A stretch of 64,000 nucleotides of DNA from Plastoroseomonas hellenica (lineage in GTDB: Bacteria; Pseudomonadota; Alphaproteobacteria; Acetobacterales; Acetobacteraceae). Within the stretch, counting starts at the first letter, position 1. Each line of letters opens with the position of its first letter. Location of the stretch: NCBI RefSeq assembly GCF_018129085.1, contig NZ_JAAGBB010000008.1, forward strand, positions 62,001 through 126,000. The letters are read 5' to 3'. Positions 17,586-25,799 of the stretch are shown here, one piece after another. The notes under the pieces are model-generated. The model ran no database searches. It saw only the letters and a list, made by a program, of their open reading frames with translations, and had not been told where the DNA came from. The position numbers and the translations under genes were made by a program.

Positions 17586-17997
17586 CGGACGCGCCAGGCG
17601 GGCGAAAACCGCCTCTCCTCTCTTCTGTTGCGTCGCGCTGCTCTGTGGCCCTGGCTTGGTCTCTGGCCGCGCAGTCCGTCCGGCGGCTTGCAGGTGCCGC
17701 CGGGCGATCTCCGCGTCGATCCGCAAACGGCGAATGGCGGGCTGCGGCGGGCCAACCGCACCTACTGCCGCGGTGGAACGGGACGCGACATTGTTTCCGG
17801 CGTGGAGCGGCTGGTCGGCGTGGGCGCCGAGGCGCTACTCCCCGGCGAACGCCGGCGCCGCACGCGACGCAGCTCGGCACCTCGCGCCTCTGGTGAGCGG
17901 AGAGGCGCGTTCCCTGCCCCTCGGACCAGGCAGAGGGGTGGCGCCGACTGCGGCAGGCAGGGAGGCACCTCGGCCGCCCTGGGCTGCGTTCGCGGTG
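17586..17997. other. Intergenic stretch, no supported gene
   Basis: 412 bases between convergent genes. Several overlapping frames are open, but all are Arg/Pro/Ala-rich in the way random GC-rich DNA reads and none has a good ribosome site. No repeat or terminator is evident. Confidence 0.5.
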
Positions 17998-18366
17998 TCA
18001 GAGGGCTAGCGCCTCGGCCTCCCAGGAACCACGCGCGAAATCCAGGACCTCGAATTCGCCGCCATCAGCCCAGAGGATACTCAACAGCTTCGTCCCGGCG
18101 CGCCACACTTCGAGCCCGTAGGGCAGCCCGGGCCGCGTGTGCTGCCGTTCGATTGCGTGCCGGTACCCCGGGGAGGATGCCTCCTCCGGGGAAAGGTCGT
18201 TAAAGGGAGTCCAGTGTTCCACGGTCCAGGCTCCGGTCCGGAGCGCCAGCAGCCGGATGGCATCGCGCTGGAGCTCGAGGGTGCCGCCTTCGCGGACGAG
18301 CGGCAGGAGATGATCCCGGATCGCCAGCGCTTGGTCATCGCCGGAAGAGACGAGCGTCAGGGTCAT
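17998..18366 (-). CDS. Hypothetical protein
   Basis: 122 residues from an ATG at 18366 (a start four codons earlier is possible). The sequence is balanced and protein-like: MTLTLVSSGDDQALAIRDHL, then LLALRTGAWTVEHWTPFNDL and YGLEVWRAGTKLLSILW. Soluble, with no membrane span. Codon use matches the neighbours. No family recognised. Confidence 0.55.
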   Translation of the reverse strand: MTLTLVSSGDDQALAIRDHLLPLVREGGTLELQRDAIRLLALRTGAWTVEHWTPFNDLSPEEASSPGYRHAIERQHTRPGLPYGLEVWRAGTKLLSILWADGGEFEVLDFARGSWEAEALAL

Positions 18367-18627
18367 GCATCCCCCCATAACACCCCATGGTCGCTTCTGC
18401 GCTCAGGTCGGGGCCGATCATGCTGAGGTTGGTGCCCGCAAAATTTCATCGTGACGCGCCTCTTTGTTGGCGGGCCTGGAGCAGGAACCATCAGCCCTGA
18501 CGCTCCTCGCGCGTGTCTTCGTCTTCTCGGCACGACGGATCCCTCGATAAGCATGAGGCAGGGCGGTGGCACCGCGGCCGACGAATACACATCGACCGAG
18601 ACGATGCGCAGCGATACACCGATGTGG

Positions 18628-18996
18628 CTAGGTAGAGGCATCTGTGTCGTCGCCCCGCAGCGTGGAGAGGACGCGGGCTAATGCCTCTGTGCTAAACGGC
18701 TTTGTCAGCACCGTGCGGTCTGCAAAGCGCTCCGGCAGCCCCAGCCGACCATAGGCGCTCACGAACGCGAACGGGATACGGCGCTGGGCCAGGGCATCGG
18801 CGACCGGAAAGCTAGTCTCGCGACCGAGCTGGATATCGAGCAGCGCAAGAGTGGGCCGACAGTCGAGCAAGCCAATGCTTGCCTTGGCCGTAGCGGCTGG
18901 GCCGACGACGCCGTAGCCAAGACGGTGAAGGATCGTCTCGATTAGAGATGCGATCATCCACTCGTCTTCGACTACCAGCACGCTTGCCTTGGCCAC
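18628..18996 (-). CDS. Single-domain response regulator (receiver)
   Basis: 122 residues forming only a REC domain: acidic pair ED (10-11) after VLVV, phospho-acceptor Asp at about 54 in ALLDIQL, Ser in AFVSAYG, and Lys at about 99 in LTKPF. No output domain. The GTG at 18996 is chosen because GGAAG lies just upstream; a TTG at 19044 would add 16 residues. Stand-alone receivers of this kind often work in phosphorelays or general stress circuits. No kinase is adjacent. Confidence 0.85.
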   Translation of the reverse strand: MAKASVLVVEDEWMIASLIETILHRLGYGVVGPAATAKASIGLLDCRPTLALLDIQLGRETSFPVADALAQRRIPFAFVSAYGRLGLPERFADRTVLTKPFSTEALARVLSTLRGDDTDAST

Positions 18997-19350
18997 GTCC
19001 CACTTCCACCGCTCGGCTCGCAATACAACGTTGGTTAACCACAAGGTTCTTGGTCAATAAACCGGGAACAAAGGACGTTTGCAGGCGCGGCTGAGCCGGG
19101 CTGCGGCCGGCTGCCATTTAGGGGTGAGCCAGGCGTGCGGGTGCAATGCGCGCGCTTCGACCATCGCCGGTCCGGATGGGAAGTTCGGCCGAACGCTCCT
19201 GGGTCGTCTTCATCCAGATGGGTCTGGGGCTGCGCTGGCGATCGAAGCCGTTGTGCCGGTCCTGGCGCTCGCGCCTCTAGGCATGCGGCGAACGGAATCG
19301 ATGGCGCACTTTCCTCGAGATGTCCCGCGGACATCGTCGAGGGGGCGGCG
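18997..19350. other. Intergenic stretch, no supported gene
   Basis: 354 bases between two leftward genes. It begins with an AT-richer patch (GGTTAACCACAAGG region near 19034) that could hold the response-regulator promoter. Open frames crossing it look non-coding. No repeats seen. Confidence 0.4.
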
Positions 19351-19668
19351 TCACTTCGCGCGCCGCTTCGCCCTTTTCACCGAGGCAGCATCAATCGCCG
19401 CGGGCTTACCCGAATTTGTTGCCTCGCCGCCGCCCGGGGGAGCCGCGATCTGGCCTGTCGCGCCCGTGATGACGGAGCTGGACGGAGGATCGCTGGCCGG
19501 AAAACTGCCGGCCACCTCCTGATCGAGCTGCGCCTCTTGCTGGTCGATCTCGCGCTTGGCGAGGAACCAGAAGTGCTGGTCGCTCGCCTGCGGCGAGCCC
19601 GCCTCTTCCCAGAGCTGATGGGCTCTCTCGCGGATACGCTGTTCGAGAAGGGTATGGTCATTCGACAT
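19351..19668 (-). CDS. DUF2934 family protein
   Basis: 105 residues. The first 40 (HTLLEQRIRERAHQLWEEAG, then QHFWFLAKREI) match the DUF2934 pattern of RIRxRAYxLWExxGxPxGxxxxHWxxAxxEI. The tail is low-complexity (DPPSSSVITGATGQ) and ends in a basic stretch VKRAKRRAK. The ATG at 19668 is at the domain start; an ATG at 19692 adds eight residues. Function unknown; the family is common in rhizobia and Acetobacteraceae. Confidence 0.75.
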   Translation of the reverse strand: MSNDHTLLEQRIRERAHQLWEEAGSPQASDQHFWFLAKREIDQQEAQLDQEVAGSFPASDPPSSSVITGATGQIAAPPGGGEATNSGKPAAIDAASVKRAKRRAK

Positions 19669-20076
19669 GGTGGTTCCGGAATTCGTGGGCATTTTCTGCG
19701 CAGCACCAACCCCGCGCGCCCTTGAAGGTTTCGGAGCGCAAAGAGGTGGCGCAAACCAGGCTCCCAAACAGCCACAGCTTGCTCCGTGGGTGCACCCTGC
19801 CGCTACAGCCCAGGACATTTGCCGCCCTCACCCGGGACGAGGTTCTGCCAGATGCCGGGCCCGACCGGTCGGCCTCACCGCGCGAGCTGGTCCGACCCAG
19901 ATCGGACCAACCCCTTCAATCTCGGCGCGCAGGATTGGAAGTGACGAGAGGGTTCGAGCGGCGTTGATCAGGTGTGCGGCCCTCGTCAGACGCTCACGGG
20001 CCCCTGCGGCCGCCGCCGGTGCGTCAGAGATGGGAGTGCCCTCTACCAGTCGCGGCATCGCGTGGAGGAGAATGCT
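19669..20076. other. Intergenic stretch, no supported gene
   Basis: 408 bases between divergent genes (DUF2934 leftward, DUF2270 rightward), so promoters for both should lie here. No clear -35/-10 pair or repeat was found. Confidence 0.4.
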
Positions 20077-20802
20077 ATGAGCATCACGCAAGGGACTGGG
20101 GCCACGGAAGCCCCACCCAACGGGGTTGGCGCCCCGCCTATCCCGAGCAGCTCCGGAGAGCTGATCACCGTTTTGGCTCATTTCCACAGAGCCGAGATTG
20201 CACGGATGTCGGGGTGGCGCGATCGCATTGACCTCACGACGAATTGGGCCATCACCGTTGTGGCGGCGATGCTGTCGGTCTCCCTGTCGACGCCGAGCGC
20301 GCACCACGGTGTGATCCTCTTCGCCATGCTCGTGGTTCTGCTGTTGCTTTGCATCGAGGCGCGGCGATACCGGTTCTTCGATGTCTACAGGACACGGGTC
20401 CGGCTTCTGGAGCGGAACTACTATGCGCATGTCTTCGCCGCGCAACCTGGGGCGGAGACGGACTGGGCCCGGCAACTCGGCCAAGACCTTCGCGAGCCTC
20501 GATTCCTGACCTCAATGCGGACTGCGATGTCTCGCAGGCTGCGTCGGAACTATTTCTGGATGTTCCTGATGCTGCTGGCAGCCTGGACGCTAAAGATCTC
20601 TTCGCCATGGCTGCTGGCGGCGGAAGATGCGCCTGACGGCACCGGACCTGCGCGCGGTGTGATCGAGCACTTGGCGTTCGGCCCGGTCGCGGGCTGGGCG
20701 GTGCTGATCCTGGTTGGCGCATTCTACTGCTGGCTCGCTTGGGCCACCTTCCGTCCGCACACGCGGTCGGGCGAGCTGGCCCATGGAGAGGTCCACGTCT
20801 GA
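20077..20802 (+). CDS. DUF2270 family integral membrane protein
   Basis: 241 residues with four predicted membrane spans at about 55-72, 78-94, 158-173 and 203-224. Landmarks are ELITVLAHFHRAEIARMSGWRDRID before span 1 and ARRYRFFDVYRTRVRLLERNYYA after span 2, which match DUF2270 as I recall it. The ATG at 20077 follows GGAGGAG. Function unknown, inner membrane. Confidence 0.8.
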   Translation: MSITQGTGATEAPPNGVGAPPIPSSSGELITVLAHFHRAEIARMSGWRDRIDLTTNWAITVVAAMLSVSLSTPSAHHGVILFAMLVVLLLLCIEARRYRFFDVYRTRVRLLERNYYAHVFAAQPGAETDWARQLGQDLREPRFLTSMRTAMSRRLRRNYFWMFLMLLAAWTLKISSPWLLAAEDAPDGTGPARGVIEHLAFGPVAGWAVLILVGAFYCWLAWATFRPHTRSGELAHGEVHV

Positions 20803-21143
20803 GCTTGAGGGGGCATCCGGCCCGGCTCTGGCGTCCCCCGGCATTCCAGGAGGAGGCCGGGGCGCGGTGTCCCGCATTCCACGAACGACGTGCCCACGGC
20901 CGCGGGAAAACCGGCGGCGCGTTATGCCGTGGCGGCCCGGCCGTTGGGTGGCGCCGCACATCTTGGAGCGACCGCGTCTGACGCAGCATCGCGCTCGCCC
21001 GATGCGGTACTCCGGCATTGTCCCAGGCAAATCGCCGGGAGCCGACGAGCGCGCAACGTCGAAAGCTGAGCCGGTTTGCCTCCATGGGGCGGAGCGCGGC
21101 AGCCCGCGACGGACGTCCGAGGCCCGTGAAGCGCGTTGGTCGG
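20803..21143. other. Intergenic stretch, no supported gene
   Basis: 341 bases between convergent genes. No convincing coding frame and no T-run terminator; GC-rich throughout. Confidence 0.4.
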
Positions 21144-21482
21144 TCAGTCGCCGACTTTGCTCTCGGCAATTCCAGCGGCCCGCCTCCGGGCGGCGGGGGA
21201 GAGGAGCATGATCAGGATCAGAAGCGACAGAGCAAAGCAGCTGGCATTCGTCGCGATCAGTGGCCACTGCGATTGTATGATCCCGTACATCAACCACAAG
21301 CCAAAGCCTGAGACCGTCAACGCGTACATCGCCACGGAGAGGCCTTCGGTGTTGCCGGTGCGGATAATCTTCAGGGCCTGCGGCGCGAAACTCGAGACGG
21401 AGCACAGCGCTGCGATAGCTCCGAGATGTCGACGGCATCCATGCTCGGCGGAGTCCTCTTCGCAACCCGAGGCAGTGTTCAC
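21144..21482 (-). CDS. SemiSWEET-type sugar transporter
   Basis: 112 residues with three membrane spans and the PQ-loop motif (SVSSFAPQALKIIRTGNTEG), typical of bacterial SemiSWEETs (MtN3/saliva family), which dimerise to move sugars. The core begins at LGAIAALCS. The frame opens at a GTG at 21482, giving an odd Cys/Glu-rich leader of about 20 residues. An ATG at 21442 in another frame would encode MDAVDI immediately before the core, so a one-base frameshift near 21425 may have separated the true start from the body. The 525-bp repeat begins 15 bases upstream. Confidence 0.7.
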   Translation of the reverse strand: MNTASGCEEDSAEHGCRRHLGAIAALCSVSSFAPQALKIIRTGNTEGLSVAMYALTVSGFGLWLMYGIIQSQWPLIATNASCFALSLLILIMLLSPAARRRAAGIAESKVGD

Positions 21483-21496
21483 GCCCTCCAGGGGTC

Positions 21497-22021
21497 AGAC
21501 TAAACGAGGCACTTCGGGCGACGTTGTCGCGCATTTGGGTGATCGCGATGTGAGCGCAGCGAAGCCCCTGCGGACGCGCAGCCTGCGCGCACCGCGACGA
21601 CATGCTGCTGCTAAAGTGCGTCGGTCGTGAGGCGAGGGTATGAGCCCGGTCTTGCCTGCTCTGTCGCAACCGGTCGCACGCGAGATCAGCGGGTGAAGGC
21701 GGGCAGGATCCCGTTTGCGAGGAGGGGGTGCCGAGAAAACACCTGTCCCGGGACACGCGGCCGGTCGGTCTCGGAGGTCATCACCACCGTCAGGCCAAGC
21801 TGCGGGAGCACATAGAGCATCTGGCCGCCGTACCCCCACGCGAAGTTCACGCCTTGCCCCGCGGCCTCGCCAACCCACCATCCGAGGCCGTATTGCTGGC
21901 CGCTGAAGCTGGAGCGCACCGCAGGCCGCCAGGCTTCGGCCAGGAATGCCGAGGGGATGACCTGACGGCCCTGGTGGCGGCCACCGTTACGGCAGCACTC
22001 CCCAAAGCTCAGCAGAGCGCG
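21497..22021. repeat. Direct repeat, copy 1 (525 bp)
   Basis: Nearly identical to 26646-27170 in the same orientation, with scattered substitutions and a few one- or two-base gaps. It covers the last third of a serine hydrolase gene (read leftward) plus about 190 bp of its 3' flank. Left edge at AGACTAAA, right edge at CAGCAGAGCGCG. Confidence 0.95.
21686..22021 (-). pseudogene. C-terminal fragment of a beta-lactamase-like serine hydrolase
   Basis: About 112 codons matching the C-terminus of the full gene at 26835-27881 (from LLSFGECCRNGGRHQ to GILPAFTR), including WGYGGQMLYVLPQLGL. The catalytic SxxK and Tyr regions are absent. Upstream of 22021 the sequence switches abruptly to a relaxase-like coding strand in the opposite direction. 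A remnant, not a functional gene. Confidence 0.9.
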
Positions 22022-22659
22022 CCGACGAACGCCGACGCGCGCGCCATCGAAGGTGCCATTCGCCTTGAACGGCGGGCCATGGGTGAGCTCGGTGAGGATG
22101 CGCTGACCCTCCTCGCATGCGACCAGATGGGCGCTCAGTATCCCATGACGCTCGCGATCGGCGATCGCGTGCGTCTCTTCGACAGGGTCAACGCGCGGTT
22201 CCTGGACGGCGGCCGCGGCAATATTGGCAACAACGGTTCGGTCCTCGAAGTCCGGACCGTCTCGGCCGAGGGCGTCTCGCTCCGCACCGCCCATGGCCGC
22301 GACGGCTTTGCTAGCTGGGAGACCCTGGCAGATAAGCCCTCGGGCCGCATTCGCCTGGCGCTGGGCGATGTCCTCACGATCGACTCTGCACAGGGCATCA
22401 CCAGCGACGAGCCTATCAACGCGCTGCCAGCCGGCAGCACGGGCGCAAAGGATTCAAAGCCTATATCGCGGAAAGCCGGCATCGTGAGCAAGCGTGGCTG
22501 CTACGTCAGACGGCGCCGCCGGGGGCGCGAGTTGCAGCGTATCTGGCGGCACAGGCTACGTGCCGCAGCCGCCAGCCTTCCCTGCCAGTCGAATACGAAG
22601 ACCTGCCTTGGCACGGCGCCATGCTGCCCCTCCGGCCGCAGCCTGCGCAAAGTCATTGA
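22022..22659 (+). pseudogene. Remnant of a conjugative relaxase/helicase (MobF/TraA-type C-terminal part)
   Basis: In one frame the DNA encodes ERRAMGELGEDALTLLACDQ, YPMTLAIGDRVRLFDR, GNIGNNGSVLEVRTV and GDVLTIDSAQGITSDEPINA. This is the SH3-like and motif VI region I recall from MobF relaxase/helicase proteins. Near 22445 the frame must shift to continue as KGFKAYIAESRHREQAW, ending at 22659. No N-terminal relaxase domain is present, and the left edge is cut by the 525-bp repeat. A decayed fragment of an integrated plasmid or conjugative element. Family call is from memory. Confidence 0.65.
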
Positions 22660-22729
22660 GTCCGGCGGCGGCGTAGCACCCGGCATGAAGCGCGCCAGGA
22701 GGTCAGCATCGACGGGCCGATGGACGCCA

Positions 22730-22877
22730 CTAAACTGAGGCGGTCCGCACCTTCTCGATGAGCGCGCGGATGGCGTCAGCTTCTGGGCTGCTGGGGTTAT
22801 CCAGCGACTCGGCATCCGCCTGAATAAGTTCCGCCAACGCCGCGGCGATCTAGCAGCGCCCTCTCGTCGCCGGTCAT
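22730..22877 (-). pseudogene. Small frameshifted ORF, paralogue A
   Basis: The 3' part reads AALAELIQADAESLDNPSS then EADAIRALIEKV to a stop at 22730, but the plausible ATG at 22877 (MTGDERALL) is in a different frame. The same peptide pattern recurs at 23255-23388, and homology extends upstream into AAGGCCAAGCGC on the plus strand. Looks like a duplicated small gene with a disabling indel. Function unknown. Confidence 0.45.
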
Positions 22878-22936
22878 TGGTGGCTCCCAGCTTGGTTAAA
22901 GGCCAAGCGCCTGGCGCACGGTGGGGTTGCTAGACT

Positions 22937-23140
22937 TTAGCGAGCCGTCTGATCCTTGAAGGCGCCGGAGGTCTCGCCCGCGCGGTGGGTCTCGCCTTCG
23001 ACCTTCTTCTTGGCGCGCTCAGTGTGGCTTTCCACCTCATCGGCCTGTCTGCCGTGCGCGTCCGTGCTGCGAAGGTCGATGTTATCCTTCTTGGCGCTGC
23101 CAGGAATGGGTTGCTTGCTCGCGGGCACTGGCTTCGGCAT
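22937..23140 (-). CDS. Small hydrophilic hypothetical protein
   Basis: 67 residues, highly charged (RSTDAHGRQADEVESHTERA, KKKVEGETHRAGE), probably disordered, with no membrane span. GGAGAG lies 4 bases before the ATG. Its acid/base-rich composition resembles small stress-type hydrophilic proteins, but no family is recognised. Confidence 0.55.
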   Translation of the reverse strand: MPKPVPASKQPIPGSAKKDNIDLRSTDAHGRQADEVESHTERAKKKVEGETHRAGETSGAFKDQTAR

Positions 23141-23254
23141 GGGTGCTCTCCGTTCTGGTGAGGGATAGCCCGCGCGGAATCAAACGTTGCCGCGGGGCCT
23201 CGGACGGGTCGCCAGGCGATGAAATGCTTCACGAGCCCGGACTTTTGATTTCGC

Positions 23255-23388
23255 TCATACGGTGGCCATCAGAGCCCGGATCTGCTCGGCTTGGCTGCTC
23301 GCCGCATCCAGAGAGGCGGCGTCAACGTCTAGTAGGGCCGCCATGTGTTCCGCCAACTCTGCAGCAGCGCGCGCTCGGCTTGGGTCAT
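23255..23388 (-). pseudogene. Small frameshifted ORF, paralogue B
   Basis: The 3' part reads AAAELAEHMAALLDVDAASLD then QAEQIRALMATV to a stop at 23255, matching paralogue A at 22730-22877. The candidate ATG at 23388 (MTQAERALL) is out of frame with it, and by a different offset from copy A, so the two copies seem to have broken independently. The 3' frame itself stays open to 23479, so a longer protein from there is an alternative. Confidence 0.4.
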
Positions 23389-23463
23389 AACGGCCACCCT
23401 TACTCTTTGAAGGCCAAGCGCGCGGCGGGCATCGGAGTTGCCGCGGTCTAAGCGGCCCATTCG

Positions 23464-23739
23464 TCAGCGCTTCGTCCATCCCGGTAGTCGGCCCTCATCC
23501 AGCCAGGCGTCAACGATGTGCGTGATGGTCCCCGGAACGCCGAAGCTTGTCCGGGCACTCCACGGGTGTCCCTCCAACACCAGACTGCAGACGTGCCCGC
23601 CTGGGTTGCAGCGGATCTTCGCACCGCGATAGCTGTAATTCGGGCCGCCCCACTCGCCGACCTCGGCGGTGCGCAGCAGCTCGCCGCGCGGTTCGTACCA
23701 GGGACGGGTGATTGGCGATAATGTGGGGCCTGAGGACAT
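23464..23739 (-). CDS. Hypothetical protein
   Basis: 91 residues from an ATG at 23739, with AAAGG just upstream. The sequence looks like a real small fold: WYEPRGELLRTAEVGEWGGPN, YRGAKIRCNPGGHVCSLVLEG, and GTITHIVDAWLDEGRLPGW. Two Cys residues, soluble. No family recognised; sits in the accessory island. Confidence 0.55.
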   Translation of the reverse strand: MSSGPTLSPITRPWYEPRGELLRTAEVGEWGGPNYSYRGAKIRCNPGGHVCSLVLEGHPWSARTSFGVPGTITHIVDAWLDEGRLPGWTKR

Positions 23740-23821
23740 GGCCCTTTATCGCTGCGGCGCCCGATAGTCGACAACCTCACGTTCACCCGTGCGTTGAATC
23801 CGCCTTCCAGAGAGGCGCGTC

Positions 23822-23995
23822 ATGGGCAAGCCGCCGCCAGCCGCTCCGAAACGCACTGCGCGGCGCCTAGCGCCAGCGGCGGTCACGCTACCGCCCGTCA
23901 TCGGGATCCCGTCGCGCTATCCCGGCTTCATAGAGCCGGCCCTCGCAACGCGCATTCTCCGTTGCGGTTGCAACACCGAACAGGATTCTTGGTGA
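23822..23995 (+). pseudogene. N-terminal stub of an ATP-dependent DNA ligase (LigD-like)
   Basis: 57 codons from an ATG with GAGG just upstream. After a Pro/Ala/Arg-rich leader it reads SRYPGFIEPALATRIL, closely resembling the PGFIEPxLATL motif just before the catalytic core of LigD-type ligases, where HEIKxDGYR should follow. Instead it runs into a stop at 23995. The catalytic Lys and all later domains are missing. Identification rests on a short motif recalled from the family. Confidence 0.5.
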
Positions 23996-24112
23996 TCGGG
24001 CAAACTTTCCAATGCCGGCTCTGCCGGCACCCGCCGTGACTAAGGTCGCTCCCCTTCGCACCGAGGCTGGTGCTACCCGCGCCGCGTTCGCGGAGGTGGA
24101 GGGCACGGCGCT

Positions 24113-24247
24113 ATGGAGATCTTGGGCTTCTTGGTCGGGATCGGCCTCATGATTCTGTGGCTCATACACCGCGAGGTCATGGGGGTAGTCTTCACGATCA
24201 CCGCGGTACTCATGTTCGTTGTCGGCGTGATCAAAGCTATTCTCTGA
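24113..24247 (+). CDS. Small single- or double-span membrane protein
   Basis: 44 residues from an ATG preceded by GGAGGTGGAGGG. Two hydrophobic stretches (ILGFLVGIGLMILWLI and VVFTITAVLMFVVGVIKAIL) flank HREVMG, so it is a hairpin or single-pass inner-membrane peptide. Third-position GC bias and the clean ribosome site support coding. No family recognised. Confidence 0.55.
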   Translation: MEILGFLVGIGLMILWLIHREVMGVVFTITAVLMFVVGVIKAIL

Positions 24248-24261
24248 GCCGCCGGCACGCC

Positions 24262-24465
24262 TCACCGCTGAGTGCGGAACCGCTCCAGGGCTTCGATCAG
24301 GACGCGCGCCAGCCTCGCCGCATCGGCCGGTGTGAGCGCGATGGGCAAACGCTCATCTCTGGTCTCGACTGCAAAGGCGATCCTGCCCTGGAGAACGGCG
24401 GCCTCGCTCTCGACGGCTATCGCCTCCACAAGTTCGTCCCAGGGATCATCCCGTGGTGTCTGCAT
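24262..24465 (-). CDS. Small hypothetical protein
   Basis: 67 residues, acidic start (MQTPRDDPWDELVEAIAVE) and a C-terminal helix (PADAARLARVLIEALERFR). GAGGT lies shortly before the ATG. Convergent with the small membrane-protein gene, 14 bases away. Soluble, no family recognised. Confidence 0.5.
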   Translation of the reverse strand: MQTPRDDPWDELVEAIAVESEAAVLQGRIAFAVETRDERLPIALTPADAARLARVLIEALERFRTQR

Positions 24466-24580
24466 CTGACCTCGATGGCCACGCGCGGGCGACCGTGAGC
24501 AAGCGCGGAATGACCAAGCATTGGGCGGATTTCATAGGTGCCTGCGTCGTGCGGGCACCTCCGCGGAATTTCCGCGCTAC

Positions 24581-25069
24581 TCACGGCGGCAGGTCAGCAA
24601 GCCGGTTCAGCGGCCGCTTCGGCGGCATCCGGGTGAAGAAGAACCCGCGCTCCCAGATCGCCCGACGCGCAGCCGCGGCATCGACGCCGACCACCGACAC
24701 GTGGGGGTCCAGGTCGATCGACTTCCACGGCGACCAGGGGGCATGCTCGGCCGGGAGGATGGCGCTATCCGCGTCGGTCCGGGTCAGCGCCATAGCATCG
24801 CCCAGTCCGCGCCAGGCGAGGACGCGCATCCCGTCTACCCATTCCCCAGCCCGCAGCGGCGCCTCAGCACCGGCACTCCGCTGCGGCGGCGGGTTCGCCT
24901 TCCAGAACCGCGCCACCTTCTCCAGCCACGCAGCGACCGGCTCAGGGACCGCGTTGCGGCCTCTCTCCCACTCATAGCCGGCGCTCGTCGCATATCCGAA
25001 CAGGGCTGCCAGCGCGCGGCTGCTCAGCCCCATCATTTCCCTGATCTCGCGTAGTCGCTCTGGCGTCAT
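24581..25069 (-). CDS. XRE-type helix-turn-helix protein
   Basis: 162 residues. The N-terminal HTH (MTPERLREIREMMGLSSRAL, ALFGYATSAGYEWERGRNAVP) is a Cro/C1-type DNA-binding domain. A linker and a C-terminal domain follow (VDGMRVLAWRGLGDAMALTR to RRAIWERGFFFTRMP) that I do not recognise. The ATG at 25069 is at the domain start; the open frame runs much further upstream, but that part is Pro/Arg-rich. Likely a regulator tied to the mobile island. Confidence 0.7.
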   Translation of the reverse strand: MTPERLREIREMMGLSSRALAALFGYATSAGYEWERGRNAVPEPVAAWLEKVARFWKANPPPQRSAGAEAPLRAGEWVDGMRVLAWRGLGDAMALTRTDADSAILPAEHAPWSPWKSIDLDPHVSVVGVDAAAARRAIWERGFFFTRMPPKRPLNRLADLPP

Positions 25070-25170
25070 GCGGCTTTCTCGGCAGCCTTCGCCATCCGGC
25101 GCCGCTGGCTGCGCAGCATCATGCCCAGCAGCGCCCGTAACTCGCCGCTGAAGCGCGCCTGTGGAGACAC
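25066..25170 (-). CDS. Possible 34-residue peptide overlapping the HTH gene
   Basis: A frame from GTG 25170 reads VSPQARFSGELRALLGMM then LRSQRRRMAKAAEKAA and stops at 25066, overlapping the HTH start as ATGA. GGGAGGG lies upstream at a long distance. Its composition is more protein-like than the competing frame that continues from the HTH gene. May be the tail of a broken gene. Confidence 0.3.
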   Translation of the reverse strand: MSPQARFSGELRALLGMMLRSQRRRMAKAAEKAA

Positions 25171-25536
25171 AAATGCAATTCACCCTCCCTCTCTCGCTCT
25201 CTCTACATCCATATTCCTTCTCTGCGACCGCTGCGACCTTCAACAGGCCGTTGAGCACCTGTTCCCTGGTCGGCATCTCGACATCCACGATCGCCTTCGT
25301 GCGCTCTGATCGGGGGCCATCCGGTGCAGGGGCGGGTGCAGGCACGCTGCGACCACCGACAAAGCGCAGCAGGGGCAATGCGTGCTGAGCATCGACCTTG
25401 CGGAGGGCGTGGGCGGGCAGAAGGGGGGCGAGACAGCCGAGCCCGGACCCTGCGCGGCACCCCTGGCCGACCGGCCGCAGACCCCCCCACCCCGTCACCC
25501 CCGGCGGCAGGTGGAGCGGACGGGGTTCCCTCCCTC

Positions 25537-25782
25537 TCACCGCTTCCTGCTTCTGAAAATTCTGCGGTCGGGATTTCGCCCCGTGTTGCGGATCCAGTTG
25601 CTCGGGCGGCGGCGCTCTGCATCGAGGCGTCGCGGGAGTTCGGGGTGCTGTCGGATGCGGCGCTGCGTGCGGATGAGGACCAGGCGAGCGCGGCCTATGG
25701 CGACATGTCGGACCGCATGATGGCGACGGGGCGGGCGATAATGGTGCTGCGAGGAAGAGCGCTACCGACTGGGATGAGGTGA
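25537..25782 (+). pseudogene. Coding remnant without a credible start
   Basis: The last 80 or so codons of an open frame look coding: VADPVARAAALCIEASREFG, LSDAALRADEDQASAAYGDM, and SDRMMATGRAIMVLRG to the stop. Upstream the same frame turns Pro/Arg-rich. No ATG with a ribosome site is present. Possibly the end of a small phage gene; its place near a terminase remnant supports this only weakly. Confidence 0.3.
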
Positions 25783-25799
25783 TCGTTGCGCGCGTTCTG

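Noticed and set aside
17506-18009. Open frames across the gap after the small conserved gene
   Set aside because: They overlap a real gene's end, are Arg/Pro-rich and have no ribosome site.
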